NCBI RefSeq assembly: GCF_009817885.1
Contig: NZ_CP041764.1
Span: 1,302,001 to 1,366,000, forward strand
Direction: 5' to 3'
DNA: 64,000 nucleotides
Source: Serratia rhizosphaerae
GTDB lineage: Bacteria > Pseudomonadota > Gammaproteobacteria > Enterobacterales > Enterobacteriaceae
In this document: piece after piece, positions 27,006-35,222 of the stretch
How the letters are laid out: the number at the start of each line of letters is the position of its first letter
How positions within the stretch are numbered: position 1 is the stretch's first letter
Position numbers and translations under genes: made by a program
Notes under the pieces: model-generated
Told to the model about the DNA's origin: nothing
Seen by the model: only the letters and a program-made list of their open reading frames with translations
Database searches by the model: none

Positions 27006-28406
27006 ATGGCCAAGACGTTATATCAGAAATTGTACGATGCCCACGTGGTTTACGAAGCGCCGAACGAAACGCCGCTGCTGTATATTGACCGCCACCTGGT
27101 GCATGAAGTCACGTCGCCGCAGGCCTTCGACGGCCTGCGCGCCATGGGCCGCAAGGTGCGCCAGCCGGGCAAAACCTTCGCCACCATGGATCACAACGTG
27201 TCGACGCAGACCAAAGACATCAACGCCAGCGGCGAGATGGCGCGCATTCAGATGCAGGAACTGATCAAGAACTGCGCGGAGTTCGGCGTATCGCTGTATG
27301 ACCTGAACCACCCGTTCCAGGGCATCGTGCACGTGATCGGCCCGGAGCAGGGCATGACGCTGCCGGGGATGACCATCGTCTGCGGCGACTCCCACACCGC
27401 CACCCACGGCGCCTTCGGCTCGCTGGCGTTCGGCATCGGCACGTCAGAAGTAGAACACGTGCTGGCGACCCAGACGCTGAAACAGGGGCGCGCCAAGACC
27501 ATGAAAATCGAGGTCACCGGCGACGCGGCGGCGGGCATCACCGCCAAAGACATCGTGCTGGCGGTGATCGGCAAAACCGGCAGCGCCGGCGGCACCGGCC
27601 ACGTGGTCGAGTTCTGCGGCAAGGCCATCGAAGCGCTGAGCATGGAAGGCCGTATGACGCTGTGCAACATGGCGATTGAAATGGGTGCCAAAGCTGGGCT
27701 GGTCGCGCCGGACGACACCACCTTCGCCTACCTGAAGGGCCGCCAGTTCGCGCCGACCGGCGATAACTGGGAACAGGCGGTCGCCTACTGGCGCACGCTG
27801 AAGTCCGATGACGACGCACAGTTTGACAGCGTGGTGACGCTGCGCGCCGAAGATATCGCGCCGCAGGTTACCTGGGGCACCAACCCGGGGCAGGTGATCG
27901 CCGTCAATCAGATCATCCCGGCGCCGGAGTCGTTCAGCGATCCGGTCGAACGAGCTTCCGCCGAAAAAGCGCTGGCCTATATGGATCTGCAACCGGGCAT
28001 CAAACTGACCGAAGTGGCGATCGACAAAGTGTTTATCGGCTCCTGTACCAACTCGCGTATTGAGGATCTGCGCGCCGCTGCGGCCATTGCCAAAGGGCGC
28101 AAAGTCGCCAGCGGCGTCCAGGCGATTGTGGTGCCCGGCTCCGGCCCGGTGAAAGCGCAGGCGGAGGCCGAAGGGCTGGATAAAATCTTTATCGAAGCCG
28201 GTTTTGAATGGCGTCTGCCCGGCTGCTCCATGTGTCTGGCGATGAACAATGACCGCCTGAACCCGGGCGAGCGCTGCGCCTCCACCAGCAACCGCAACTT
28301 TGAAGGGCGTCAGGGACGCGGCGGGCGCACCCACCTGGTCAGCCCGGCCATGGCCGCCGCCGCCGCCGTCAGCGGCCACTTTGCCGATATTCGTGAACTG
28401 CACTAA
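27006..28406 (+). CDS. leuC: 3-isopropylmalate dehydratase large subunit
   Basis: 466-residue aconitase-family subunit, identical in length to E. coli LeuC. The [4Fe-4S] cluster ligands are in FIGSCTNSRIEDL (about residue 345) and PGCSMCLAMNNDRL (about 406). CGDSHTATHGAFG near residue 127 is a substrate motif. It forms the isomerase with LeuD, whose gene follows after 11 bases. Confidence 0.98.
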   Translation: MAKTLYQKLYDAHVVYEAPNETPLLYIDRHLVHEVTSPQAFDGLRAMGRKVRQPGKTFATMDHNVSTQTKDINASGEMARIQMQELIKNCAEFGVSLYDLNHPFQGIVHVIGPEQGMTLPGMTIVCGDSHTATHGAFGSLAFGIGTSEVEHVLATQTLKQGRAKTMKIEVTGDAAAGITAKDIVLAVIGKTGSAGGTGHVVEFCGKAIEALSMEGRMTLCNMAIEMGAKAGLVAPDDTTFAYLKGRQFAPTGDNWEQAVAYWRTLKSDDDAQFDSVVTLRAEDIAPQVTWGTNPGQVIAVNQIIPAPESFSDPVERASAEKALAYMDLQPGIKLTEVAIDKVFIGSCTNSRIEDLRAAAAIAKGRKVASGVQAIVVPGSGPVKAQAEAEGLDKIFIEAGFEWRLPGCSMCLAMNNDRLNPGERCASTSNRNFEGRQGRGGRTHLVSPAMAAAAAVSGHFADIRELH

Positions 28407-28417
28407 GGAGCATCACC

Positions 28418-29020
28418 ATGGCTAAATTTACTCAACATACCGGCTTAGTGGTGCCTTTGGATGCGGCCAACGTCGATACCGACGCCATTATCCCGAAACA
28501 GTTTCTGCAGAAGGTGACGCGCACCGGCTTCGGCCAGCACCTGTTTAACGACTGGCGCTTTCTGGACGATGCCGGCCAGCAGCCCAACCCGGACTTCGTG
28601 CTGAATAAAGCGCGTTACAAGGGCGCCAGTATCCTGCTGGCACGGGAGAACTTTGGCTGCGGCTCCTCGCGCGAACATGCGCCGTGGGCGCTGACCGACT
28701 ACGGTTTCAAAGTGGTGATTGCACCGAGCTTTGCCGATATTTTCTACGGTAACTCGTTCAACAACCAGCTGCTGCCGGTCACGCTGAGCGAGCAAGACGT
28801 GGATACGCTGTTCAAACTGGTGGAAGCCAACGAAGGCATCGAGTTTACCGTCGACCTGGAACAGCAGACGGTGAACGCCGGCGGCCACAGCTACCCGTTT
28901 GAGATCGACAGTTTCCGCCGCCACTGCATGATCAACGGCCTGGACAGCATCGGCCTGACGCTGCAGCACGACGCGGATATCGCCCGTTACGAAGCCAATC
29001 AGCCGGCGTTTCTCAACTGA
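28418..29020 (+). CDS. leuD: 3-isopropylmalate dehydratase small subunit
   Basis: 200-residue swivel-domain subunit of isopropylmalate isomerase. The motif NFGCGSSREHAPWAL near residue 70 is the substrate-binding signature; AANVDTDAIIPKQFL lies at the N-terminus. A GGAGCATCACC ribosome site precedes the ATG. It is the last gene of the leu operon and ends just before a strong hairpin. Confidence 0.98.
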   Translation: MAKFTQHTGLVVPLDAANVDTDAIIPKQFLQKVTRTGFGQHLFNDWRFLDDAGQQPNPDFVLNKARYKGASILLARENFGCGSSREHAPWALTDYGFKVVIAPSFADIFYGNSFNNQLLPVTLSEQDVDTLFKLVEANEGIEFTVDLEQQTVNAGGHSYPFEIDSFRRHCMINGLDSIGLTLQHDADIARYEANQPAFLN

Positions 29021-29039
29021 TTCGGCCACGCTGACGCAC

Positions 29040-29066
29040 AGCAGGGGCGGATATTCCGCCCCTGCT
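29040..29066. terminator. 12-base-pair hairpin between leuD and the DASS gene
   Basis: A perfect 12-base-pair inverted repeat (agcaggggcgga / tccgcccctgct, 3-base loop) lies between two convergent genes. Neither strand has a clear U-tract, so termination may need Rho or the hairpin may protect mRNA 3' ends from both sides. Confidence 0.6.
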
Positions 29067-29089
29067 TCATCACCGGCCCCTCGCCACCC

Positions 29090-30562
29090 TTACCAATATC
29101 CCAGCCACTTCCACCAGGCTGCGCCAATCGTCAGCCAAATCAGCAGGTTTACCACGCTCATCACCAGACCGGTTTTCCACCACTCGCCCAGCGTGCTGTA
29201 ACCGGAGCCGAAAATAATCGGCGCGGTGCCGGTCGCATAGTGGGTCAGCGACATCATCAGCGAAGAAGAGAACGCCAGAATCAGGCCAAGCAGCGCCGGC
29301 GGCGCGCCAAGCGCCACGCCTGCGGCGAAGAAGGCGGCAAACATGGCGGTCACGTGCGCCGTGGTGCTGGCGAAGAAGTAGTGAGAATAGAGATACACCA
29401 GCGTCAGCAGCAGCGTGCCGCCCACCCAGCTCATCCCCATATGCGCAATACCGGCGCCGACCGTCTGCGACAGCCAGTTAATCAGCCCCAGTTTGCCCAG
29501 ATAGGTCGCCATCATCACCAGCGCGGAGAACCAGACCACGGTATCCCAGGCGCCCTTCTGCCTCAGGATGTCATCCCAGCTCAGTACGCCGCTGGCCAGC
29601 AAAATCGCCAGGCCGATCAGGGCGGCGGTGGTCGGGTTCACCGCCAGCGCCGGACCAAAAATCATCGCCGGAATACCGGCCCACAGCACCAGCAGCAGCG
29701 CAAACACCGCCAGCGTAATCTTCTCCGGCAGCGTCACCGGCCCCAGCGCCTGCAGCTGCCGTTTGGCGAAGTTCGGCGCATCCGGGGTGCTTTTAATTTC
29801 CGGCGGATAGAGGAAATACACCACCAGCGGCATTACGATCAGCGAACAGAGGCCCGGCAGCAGCGCCGCCAGCGCCCACATGCCCCAGCTCAGCTCCACG
29901 CTGTCGTGCGTGCCTTTGGCAATCAGGCTGACCACCAGCGGGTTCGGCGCGGTGGCGGTGATAAACATCGCCGAGGTGATCGGGTTGATGTTGTAGTTCA
30001 CCAGCGCCAGATAGCGGCCGATCTTGCCGCTGGTGTTTAAGCCGGGGCTGGAGCCGAAGCTGTCGGCGATCGATTTCATAATCGGGTGGATAATCCCGCC
30101 GCCGCGCGCGGTGTTGCTCGGCGTCACCGGCGCCAGCGTGGTCTCCGCCAGCGTCAGCGCATAGGCGATGCCCAGCGTCTTTTTGCCGAACAGCGAAATA
30201 AAGTAATAGCCGATACGCCCGCCCAGCCCGGTTTTATTCAGGCTGAGCGAGATCATGATAGAGAAGCCGATCAGCCAGATCAGCGGATTGGAAAAGCCGC
30301 TCAATGCATCGCCGAGCGCCGCCCCCGGCTTGCCGGGGTTGGTGACGCCGGTCACCGCCACCAGCGCGATGGCGATCACCGATACCGCGCCAATCGGCAT
30401 CGCCTTGCCGATAATGGCGATAATGGTGCCGATAAACAGCGCCAGCAGTTGCCAGGCGTTGGGTTCAACGCCCTCAGGAACCGGGATGACAAACCAGATA
30501 AGCAGCGTGGCGGCAACGGCAATCAGGGAGGGAACAGGCTTGAGCGGCGTTAGTTTATCCAT
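29090..30562 (-). CDS. DASS family anion (dicarboxylate/2-oxoglutarate) transporter
   Basis: 490-residue polytopic membrane protein of the divalent anion:sodium symporter superfamily, related to CitT, TtdT, YbhI and plant 2-oxoglutarate/malate translocators. Family motifs are TPSNTARGGGIIHPIMKSI near residue 148 and NPITSAMFITATAPNP near 195, with about 12 membrane segments. The C-terminal half repeats the fold (FFASTTAHVTAMFAAF near 392). Substrate cannot be told from sequence; a dicarboxylate exchanged or imported is likely. It is transcribed alone and is not present between leuD and setA in E. coli K-12. Confidence 0.85.
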   Translation of the reverse strand: MDKLTPLKPVPSLIAVAATLLIWFVIPVPEGVEPNAWQLLALFIGTIIAIIGKAMPIGAVSVIAIALVAVTGVTNPGKPGAALGDALSGFSNPLIWLIGFSIMISLSLNKTGLGGRIGYYFISLFGKKTLGIAYALTLAETTLAPVTPSNTARGGGIIHPIMKSIADSFGSSPGLNTSGKIGRYLALVNYNINPITSAMFITATAPNPLVVSLIAKGTHDSVELSWGMWALAALLPGLCSLIVMPLVVYFLYPPEIKSTPDAPNFAKRQLQALGPVTLPEKITLAVFALLLVLWAGIPAMIFGPALAVNPTTAALIGLAILLASGVLSWDDILRQKGAWDTVVWFSALVMMATYLGKLGLINWLSQTVGAGIAHMGMSWVGGTLLLTLVYLYSHYFFASTTAHVTAMFAAFFAAGVALGAPPALLGLILAFSSSLMMSLTHYATGTAPIIFGSGYSTLGEWWKTGLVMSVVNLLIWLTIGAAWWKWLGYW

Positions 30563-30702
30563 AACATACCCACGAGATTCAACGGAGAGGCGCGGCGGCG
30601 GCGTGGAGCAAAATCAACGACGCCGACGCCTTATGTCCGTTTAGCTTGCGACTATGGGCTAATGTTCTCAATGATTTACATCAATGTTAACGAAAATAGC
30701 GG

Positions 30703-31887
30703 TTAAACCTCCCGCACGCGGGCGCACAGCCACCAGGAGAGCGCCGCCAACGCCGCCGCCAGCCAATACACCGCGTAGTGTCCCAGATTCTCCACCAGCG
30801 CCCCCTGCAGCACCCCGGCTAAAATGACGCCGGTGGAGATACTGTTGGTAAACATGGTGGTCGCCGCGCCGGGACGCGCCGGCATCAAATCCTGAAAATA
30901 GAGCATGCCGATGCCGGCAATAATGCCGATAAAGATCGCGTTGAACAGCTGCAGGCCAATCAGCGCCAGTTTAGCGGTGAACAGCGTCAGGCCAAGATAA
31001 AACAGCAGGCCGGCCGCCACGGCGAACAGCATCATCCGGCGCTTGCCGAAACGCTTGACCACATAGCCCGCCAGCAGCATAGCCGGGATTTCCAGCCCGG
31101 CGGCGATGCCCATCAGAATGCCGGCCAGCCGCTCCGGCAGCCCGAGATCGCGGGTGATATACAGCGGCATATCGATGATATACATGGTGTTGCAGGTCCA
31201 CATCAGCATCGAGGCGACAAACAGCCGGCGCACGTCGCGGTTGCGCCAGGCGCTGGGCGGCGCGACCGGCGTCACATTCAGGCTGCCGGTTTGCGCCTCG
31301 CGCGGCACCGAAGGCAGGCAAAACCCCACCAGCAGCGCGCTGACAACAAAGATCCCCGCGGCGATCAGGAACATGGTGGTAAAACCGTAATTGAGCGCCA
31401 GCATAAACGACAGCGGCGGGCCGATGACCCAGGCCAGCGACAGCTGGGCACGCATCACCGAGCTGAACATCACCACTTCACGGCCGCTGCTGTCGGCATA
31501 TTCCCGCGCCAGGGCGAAAATCTGCGGCATCGCGGTATTGGCCAGCGCCGCCATCAGCACGCCGGCGGTAATCAGCGTCAGATAGTCGCGGTTAAAGGCG
31601 AACAGCAGGCAGTTGCCTACCGCCATCAGACAGCAGCCTAAAATCAGCTTACGCCTGTCGCCGCGGGTGTCCGAGCGTTTGGCCAGCAGGAAGCTCACCA
31701 CGATGCCGGCCACCGCGTTGACGGTATAAAACAGCCCGACCCACAGCGGCCGCACTTTGACTTCCGAGGTCAGAAACAGGCTGAGCGTCGGCGTCTGCAA
31801 CGCCCCGGCGATACCGGCCAGAAAAGCGACGGCAAGGAATGCGGCGAAAACGGGGTTAAAACGGCGTAGCGACCAACGGTTATTCAT
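30703..31887 (-). CDS. setA: Sugar efflux transporter SetA
   Basis: 394-residue major facilitator superfamily protein with 12 expected membrane segments. It is close to E. coli SetA throughout (GALQTPTLSLFLTSEV, REVVMFSSVMRAQLSLAWVIGPPL, STLMWTCNTMYIIDMPLYI-like stretch, LFTNSISTGVILAGV-like stretch). The ATG is preferred to an upstream TTG because AGGA stands about 8 bases before it. It follows sgrST on the same strand, the E. coli operon arrangement, and is thought to export sugars that would otherwise cause phosphosugar stress. Confidence 0.93.
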   Translation of the reverse strand: MNNRWSLRRFNPVFAAFLAVAFLAGIAGALQTPTLSLFLTSEVKVRPLWVGLFYTVNAVAGIVVSFLLAKRSDTRGDRRKLILGCCLMAVGNCLLFAFNRDYLTLITAGVLMAALANTAMPQIFALAREYADSSGREVVMFSSVMRAQLSLAWVIGPPLSFMLALNYGFTTMFLIAAGIFVVSALLVGFCLPSVPREAQTGSLNVTPVAPPSAWRNRDVRRLFVASMLMWTCNTMYIIDMPLYITRDLGLPERLAGILMGIAAGLEIPAMLLAGYVVKRFGKRRMMLFAVAAGLLFYLGLTLFTAKLALIGLQLFNAIFIGIIAGIGMLYFQDLMPARPGAATTMFTNSISTGVILAGVLQGALVENLGHYAVYWLAAALAALSWWLCARVREV

Positions 31888-31997
31888 AGCGGCATTCCTG
31901 AACAAGGCGAAAACGGCGCAATAAAAAAATCAGTGTAGAGTAGAAGAAGTCAGCGAATAGTAAAAGCACCGCCCGACAACGGCAATCACCCGCCGCA

Positions 31998-32028
31998 AAT
32001 AAAAATGCCAGTGGGTCGCCCCACTGGC
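31998..32028 (-). terminator. SgrS Rho-independent terminator
   Basis: On the minus strand a perfect 9-base-pair stem (GCCAGTGGG / CCCACTGGC, loop GCGA) is followed by ATTTTTATTT. In SgrS this hairpin and U-tail also form the Hfq-binding module. Read-through would allow expression of setA. Confidence 0.85.
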
Positions 32029-32069
32029 TGGTGAAAAGCACCATTACTCAGAAACACTTGGTCTCCCCA

Positions 32070-32094
32070 GGTTTTCAGACGTCGTCTGAAAACC
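32070..32094 (-). other. Extra perfect hairpin inside SgrS
   Basis: An 11-base-pair perfect inverted repeat (ggttttcagac / gtctgaaaacc) with a 3-base loop lies between the sgrT stop and the conserved pairing region of SgrS. E. coli SgrS has no comparable long perfect stem at this point as far as I recall. It may insulate the translated part from the base-pairing part. Confidence 0.7.
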
Positions 32095-32113
32095 CACGGA
32101 TAGCGGGGAAAGA

Positions 32114-32290
32114 TCAGAGGCGCTTACGATAGGCTTCGTCGCTCAGCGTCGGCATATCCCACTGGGTTAAATGGGACAATATTTCCAGCCTGGCCTGCTC
32201 CGGCACCAGCCGGGTCAGCCAGTCGGCGTGCTGGCGGCGAACGGCGGCGAAATAGCGCTGATAAAACTGTTTCGACAGTAAAACGTTCAT
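32114..32290 (-). CDS. sgrT: SgrT peptide, inhibitor of glucose uptake
   Basis: 58-residue peptide encoded in the 5' part of SgrS. It begins MNVLLSKQFYQRYFAAVRRQ and contains FYQ-YF, WL-R and LTQWD elements shared with the 43-residue E. coli SgrT (FYQHYF, MQWDD). In E. coli SgrT blocks the PTS glucose permease. A GAGAGGAGG stretch upstream acts as ribosome site. It is longer at both ends than the E. coli peptide. Confidence 0.88.
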   Translation of the reverse strand: MNVLLSKQFYQRYFAAVRRQHADWLTRLVPEQARLEILSHLTQWDMPTLSDEAYRKRL

Positions 32291-32321
32291 AAGCCCGCCC
32301 TCCTCTCTTTCATCTGAGCAA

Positions 32322-32350
32322 ATTATCGGCGTAATATAGGGAAAGATAAA
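32322..32350 (-). promoter_or_regulatory. SgrS promoter (SgrR-activated)
   Basis: On the minus strand GATAAT (32322-32327) is a 5 of 6 -10 box, 7 bases before the predicted SgrS start. The -35 position (TTTATC, 32345-32350) is poor, as expected for a promoter that needs the activator SgrR, encoded divergently 33 bases away. Confidence 0.65.
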
Positions 32351-32382
32351 TTGTCGGATTACTGTCGGGGAGTTCCTCTTTT

Positions 32383-34044
32383 ATGTCCACGCCACGCCTG
32401 CAACAGCAGTTTATTCGTCTCTGGCAACGCTGCCAGGGCGAAGCCCGCGATACCACGCTGCAGGAGCTGGCCGACGCGCTCAGCTGTTCGCGCCGTCATG
32501 TACGCTCGCTGCTTGGCGCCATGCAGCAACAGGGCTGGCTGACCTGGCAGGCGGAGGCCGGGCGCGGCAAGCGTTCGCGGCTGGCGTTTCACTACACCGG
32601 CCTGGCGCTGCAGCAACAGCGGGCGGAAACGCTGCTGGAACAGGATCGCATCGACCAGCTGGTGCAGCTGGTCGGCGATAAAAAAGTGGTGCGACAGATG
32701 CTGCTGTCCCAACTGGGACGCAGTTTCCGCCAGGGTAAACATATCCTGCGCGTGCTCTACTACCGGCCGCTGTCCAATCTGCTGCCCGGTTCGGCGCTGC
32801 GCCGTTCGGAGACGCACCTGGCCCGGCAGATTTACAGCGGCCTGACGCGGATAAATGAGGAAAACGGGGAACTGGAGTCCGACCTTTCCCATCACTGGCA
32901 GGCGCTGACCCCGCTGCACTGGCGCTTCTATCTGCGCCCCGCTATCCACTTTCATCATGGACGCGAGTTGGAGATGGAAGACGTTATCCAGACGCTGACG
33001 CGCCTGACGTCGCAGCCGCTGTTCGCCCATATCGCACGCGTCGACTCGCCGACGCCCCATGTGATCGATGTGCATCTGCACAGCCCCGATTACTGGCTGC
33101 CCTGGCTGCTTGGCAGCGTGCCGGCCATGATTCTGCCGCAGGAATGGCGCACTCTGCCGGATTTTGCCCGCCATCCGATCGGCACCGGCCCGTACAGCGT
33201 GGTGCATAACCAGCAGAGCCAGCTGAAGATCCAGGCGTTTGACGATTACTTCGGCTATCGCGCCCTGATCGATGAAGTGAATATCTGGGTCCTGCCGGAT
33301 ATCACCGAAGAGCTGATGCACTCCGGCGTGCAGCTGCAGGCCGACGATACCGGCAAAAATGAGCTGGAAAGCCGGCTGGAGGAAGGCTGCTACTTTCTGC
33401 TGTTCGACCGGCGTTCGCCCGTCGGCGACGATCCGGCCATCCGCAGCTGGCTGTGCGAACTGCTCAATCCTATTGCCCTGCTGAACCTCTCCGGGCCGGT
33501 CAGCCAGCGCTACTGGTCGCCGGCCTACGGCATTTTGCCGCGCTGGCACCATAACCGCGAACTGGCCCAGCGGCCGAAACCCGCCGCTCTGCGCCGGCTG
33601 ACGCTGACCTACTACGGTGAGCACTCGGAGTTCAACGCCATCGGCGACGCCCTGCAGCCGCTGCTGGCGCAGCACGGCGTAGAACTGACGGTCAATATCG
33701 TCGATTACGACGTCTGGCACCGGGGAGAGGCGCAGAGCGATCTGTGGCTCGGCAGCGCCAATTTCACCCTGCCGCTGGAGTTTTCACTGTTCGCCACCCT
33801 GTATGAGCTACCGCTGCTGCAACACTGCATGAGCGAAGATCTGGCGCAGGACGCCGCGCTGTGGCGCGATAACCGTCTGCCGCTGGCGGAATTTTGTCGC
33901 CGGCTGGTCAGCCAGCATCAGTTGCATCCGCTGTTCCATCACTGGCTGCAGCTGCACGGCCAGCGCAGCATGCGCGGCGTACGGATGAATACGCTGGGCT
34001 GGTTCGACTTCAAATCCGCCTGGTTCGCGCCGCCGGAGACATAA
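32383..34044 (+). CDS. sgrR: Transcriptional activator SgrR
   Basis: 553-residue regulator with an N-terminal winged-helix DNA-binding domain (about residues 1-115, with ELADALSCSRRHVRSLLGAMQQQGWL) and a C-terminal oligopeptide-binding-protein-like solute domain starting near residue 165. E. coli SgrR (551 residues) senses phosphosugar stress and activates sgrS. A GGGGAG site precedes the ATG. The divergent arrangement with sgrS and the following thiBPQ genes match E. coli. Confidence 0.95.
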   Translation: MSTPRLQQQFIRLWQRCQGEARDTTLQELADALSCSRRHVRSLLGAMQQQGWLTWQAEAGRGKRSRLAFHYTGLALQQQRAETLLEQDRIDQLVQLVGDKKVVRQMLLSQLGRSFRQGKHILRVLYYRPLSNLLPGSALRRSETHLARQIYSGLTRINEENGELESDLSHHWQALTPLHWRFYLRPAIHFHHGRELEMEDVIQTLTRLTSQPLFAHIARVDSPTPHVIDVHLHSPDYWLPWLLGSVPAMILPQEWRTLPDFARHPIGTGPYSVVHNQQSQLKIQAFDDYFGYRALIDEVNIWVLPDITEELMHSGVQLQADDTGKNELESRLEEGCYFLLFDRRSPVGDDPAIRSWLCELLNPIALLNLSGPVSQRYWSPAYGILPRWHHNRELAQRPKPAALRRLTLTYYGEHSEFNAIGDALQPLLAQHGVELTVNIVDYDVWHRGEAQSDLWLGSANFTLPLEFSLFATLYELPLLQHCMSEDLAQDAALWRDNRLPLAEFCRRLVSQHQLHPLFHHWLQLHGQRSMRGVRMNTLGWFDFKSAWFAPPET

Positions 34045-34049
34045 GCATC

Positions 34050-34078
34050 TTTCGCCAGCGGCGCTAACTCTTTACAAT
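34050..34078 (+). promoter_or_regulatory. Probable thiBPQ promoter
   Basis: TACAAT (34073-34078, 5 of 6 to the -10 box) lies 17 bases after TTTCGC, a weak -35 box. Transcription would start near 34085, at the beginning of the TPP riboswitch, which supports the assignment. Confidence 0.55.
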
Positions 34079-34086
34079 AGCGCCGT

Positions 34087-34168
34087 CTCAACGGGGTGCG
34101 AAACAAGGTTTTCGCTGAGAGCAAACCCGTCGAACCTGAACCGGCTAATACCGGCGGAGGGATTTGAG
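34087..34168 (+). ncRNA. TPP riboswitch (THI element) upstream of thiB
   Basis: The conserved cores are present in order: GGGGTGC, CTGAGA (34115-34120), ACCTGAAC, GGCTAATACCGGCG and GGGA. Closing stem P1 is CTCAA (34087-34091) with TTGAG (34164-34168). It equals the E. coli sroA/THI element. No U-tract terminator follows, so control is probably by hiding the thiB ribosome site when TPP is bound. Confidence 0.95.
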
Positions 34169-34235
34169 TGCCAGCCAACCGGCTCCCCAGGAGCCCCTCA
34201 GATGCCTTTGCTGCCCTAACTATCAGGAGTGCAAA

Positions 34236-35222
34236 GTGATCAAGAAATTCCTGCCTTGCCTGTTGCTGCTGGCCGCCGCGCCGGCGCTGGCGAAAGACAC
34301 GCTGACGGTTTACACCTACGACTCCTTCGCCGCCGACTGGGGCCCTGGCCCGGCAATCAAAAAAGCCTTTGAGGCCGACTGCAACTGCGAACTGAAATTC
34401 GTGGCGCTGGAAGACGGCGTCTCACTGCTTAATCGTCTGCGGATGGAAGGCAAAAACAGCAAGGCGGACGTGGTGCTGGGGCTGGATAACAACCTGCTGC
34501 AGGCGGCGCGCCAGACCAGACTGTTCGCCGCCAGCACGGTGGACCACTCGCGGCTGAACGTGCCCGGCGGCTGGCAGGACAGCACCTTTATCCCCTATGA
34601 CTACGGCTACTTCGCCTTTGTCTACAACAAAGACCGGCTGAAAAACCCGCCGAAGAGCCTGAAAGAGCTGGTGGAAAGCGACCAGCCGTGGAAAGTGATC
34701 TATCAGGATCCGCGCACCAGCACCCCGGGTCTCGGCCTGCTGCTGTGGATGCAGAAAGTCTATGGCGACGCCGCGCCGCAGGCCTGGCAGAAGCTGGCGA
34801 AGAAAACCGTCACCGTCACCAAAGGCTGGAGCGAAGCCTATGGTCTGTTCCTGAAAGGAGAAGGCGATCTGGTGCTGAGCTATACCACTTCGCCGGCCTA
34901 CCATCTGCTTGAAGAGAAAAAAGACGCTTACGCCGCCGCCAACTTCAGCGAAGGGCACTACCTGCAGGTCGAAGTCGCCGCTAAATTGCAGGCCAGCCGC
35001 CATCCGCAGCTGGCGGAGCGCTTTATGCAGTTTATGCTGACGCCGGCGTTCCAGAACGCCATCCCGACCGGCAACTGGATGTATCCGGCGATCAAAACCC
35101 CTCTGCCGGCCGGCTTTGCGCAACTGCCGGTGCCGCAGACCGCGCTGCAATATCGCGCGGATGAGGTGGCAAAACAGCGAGGCAACTGGATCCGTTCATG
35201 GCAAAGCGCCGTCAGCCGTTAA
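34236..35222 (+). CDS. thiB: Thiamine/TPP-binding periplasmic protein ThiB
   Basis: 328-residue periplasmic receptor for thiamine, thiamine phosphate and TPP. A GTG start is chosen because AGGAG stands 6 bases before it and the product begins with a signal peptide (VIKKFLPCLLLLAAAPALA, cleavage before KDTLTV), matching E. coli ThiB. An upstream in-frame reading overlaps the riboswitch and is unlikely. The mature part shows TVYTYDSFAADWGPGPAIKK and ADVVLGLDNNLLQ. It overlaps thiP by 25 bases. Confidence 0.96.
   Translation: MIKKFLPCLLLLAAAPALAKDTLTVYTYDSFAADWGPGPAIKKAFEADCNCELKFVALEDGVSLLNRLRMEGKNSKADVVLGLDNNLLQAARQTRLFAASTVDHSRLNVPGGWQDSTFIPYDYGYFAFVYNKDRLKNPPKSLKELVESDQPWKVIYQDPRTSTPGLGLLLWMQKVYGDAAPQAWQKLAKKTVTVTKGWSEAYGLFLKGEGDLVLSYTTSPAYHLLEEKKDAYAAANFSEGHYLQVEVAAKLQASRHPQLAERFMQFMLTPAFQNAIPTGNWMYPAIKTPLPAGFAQLPVPQTALQYRADEVAKQRGNWIRSWQSAVSR

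Larger units (their letters stand above)
31998..32314 (-). ncRNA. sgrS: SgrS small RNA (also encodes SgrT)
   Basis: Dual-function Hfq-dependent RNA made in glucose-phosphate stress. The 5' end is put at GATGAAAG, matching the E. coli start. The seed region near 32040-32060 reads GTGTTTCTGAGTAATGGTG against GTGTGACTGAGTATTGGTG in E. coli, the part that pairs with ptsG mRNA. The 3' end is a 9-base-pair terminator hairpin and U-tract. The RNA is about 317 nt, longer than the 227 nt of E. coli, partly due to a longer sgrT and an extra hairpin at 32070-32094. Confidence 0.87.

Noticed and set aside
34164..34235. Upstream extension of thiB
   Set aside because: Would start inside the TPP riboswitch and would bury the signal peptide behind 24 unrelated residues.
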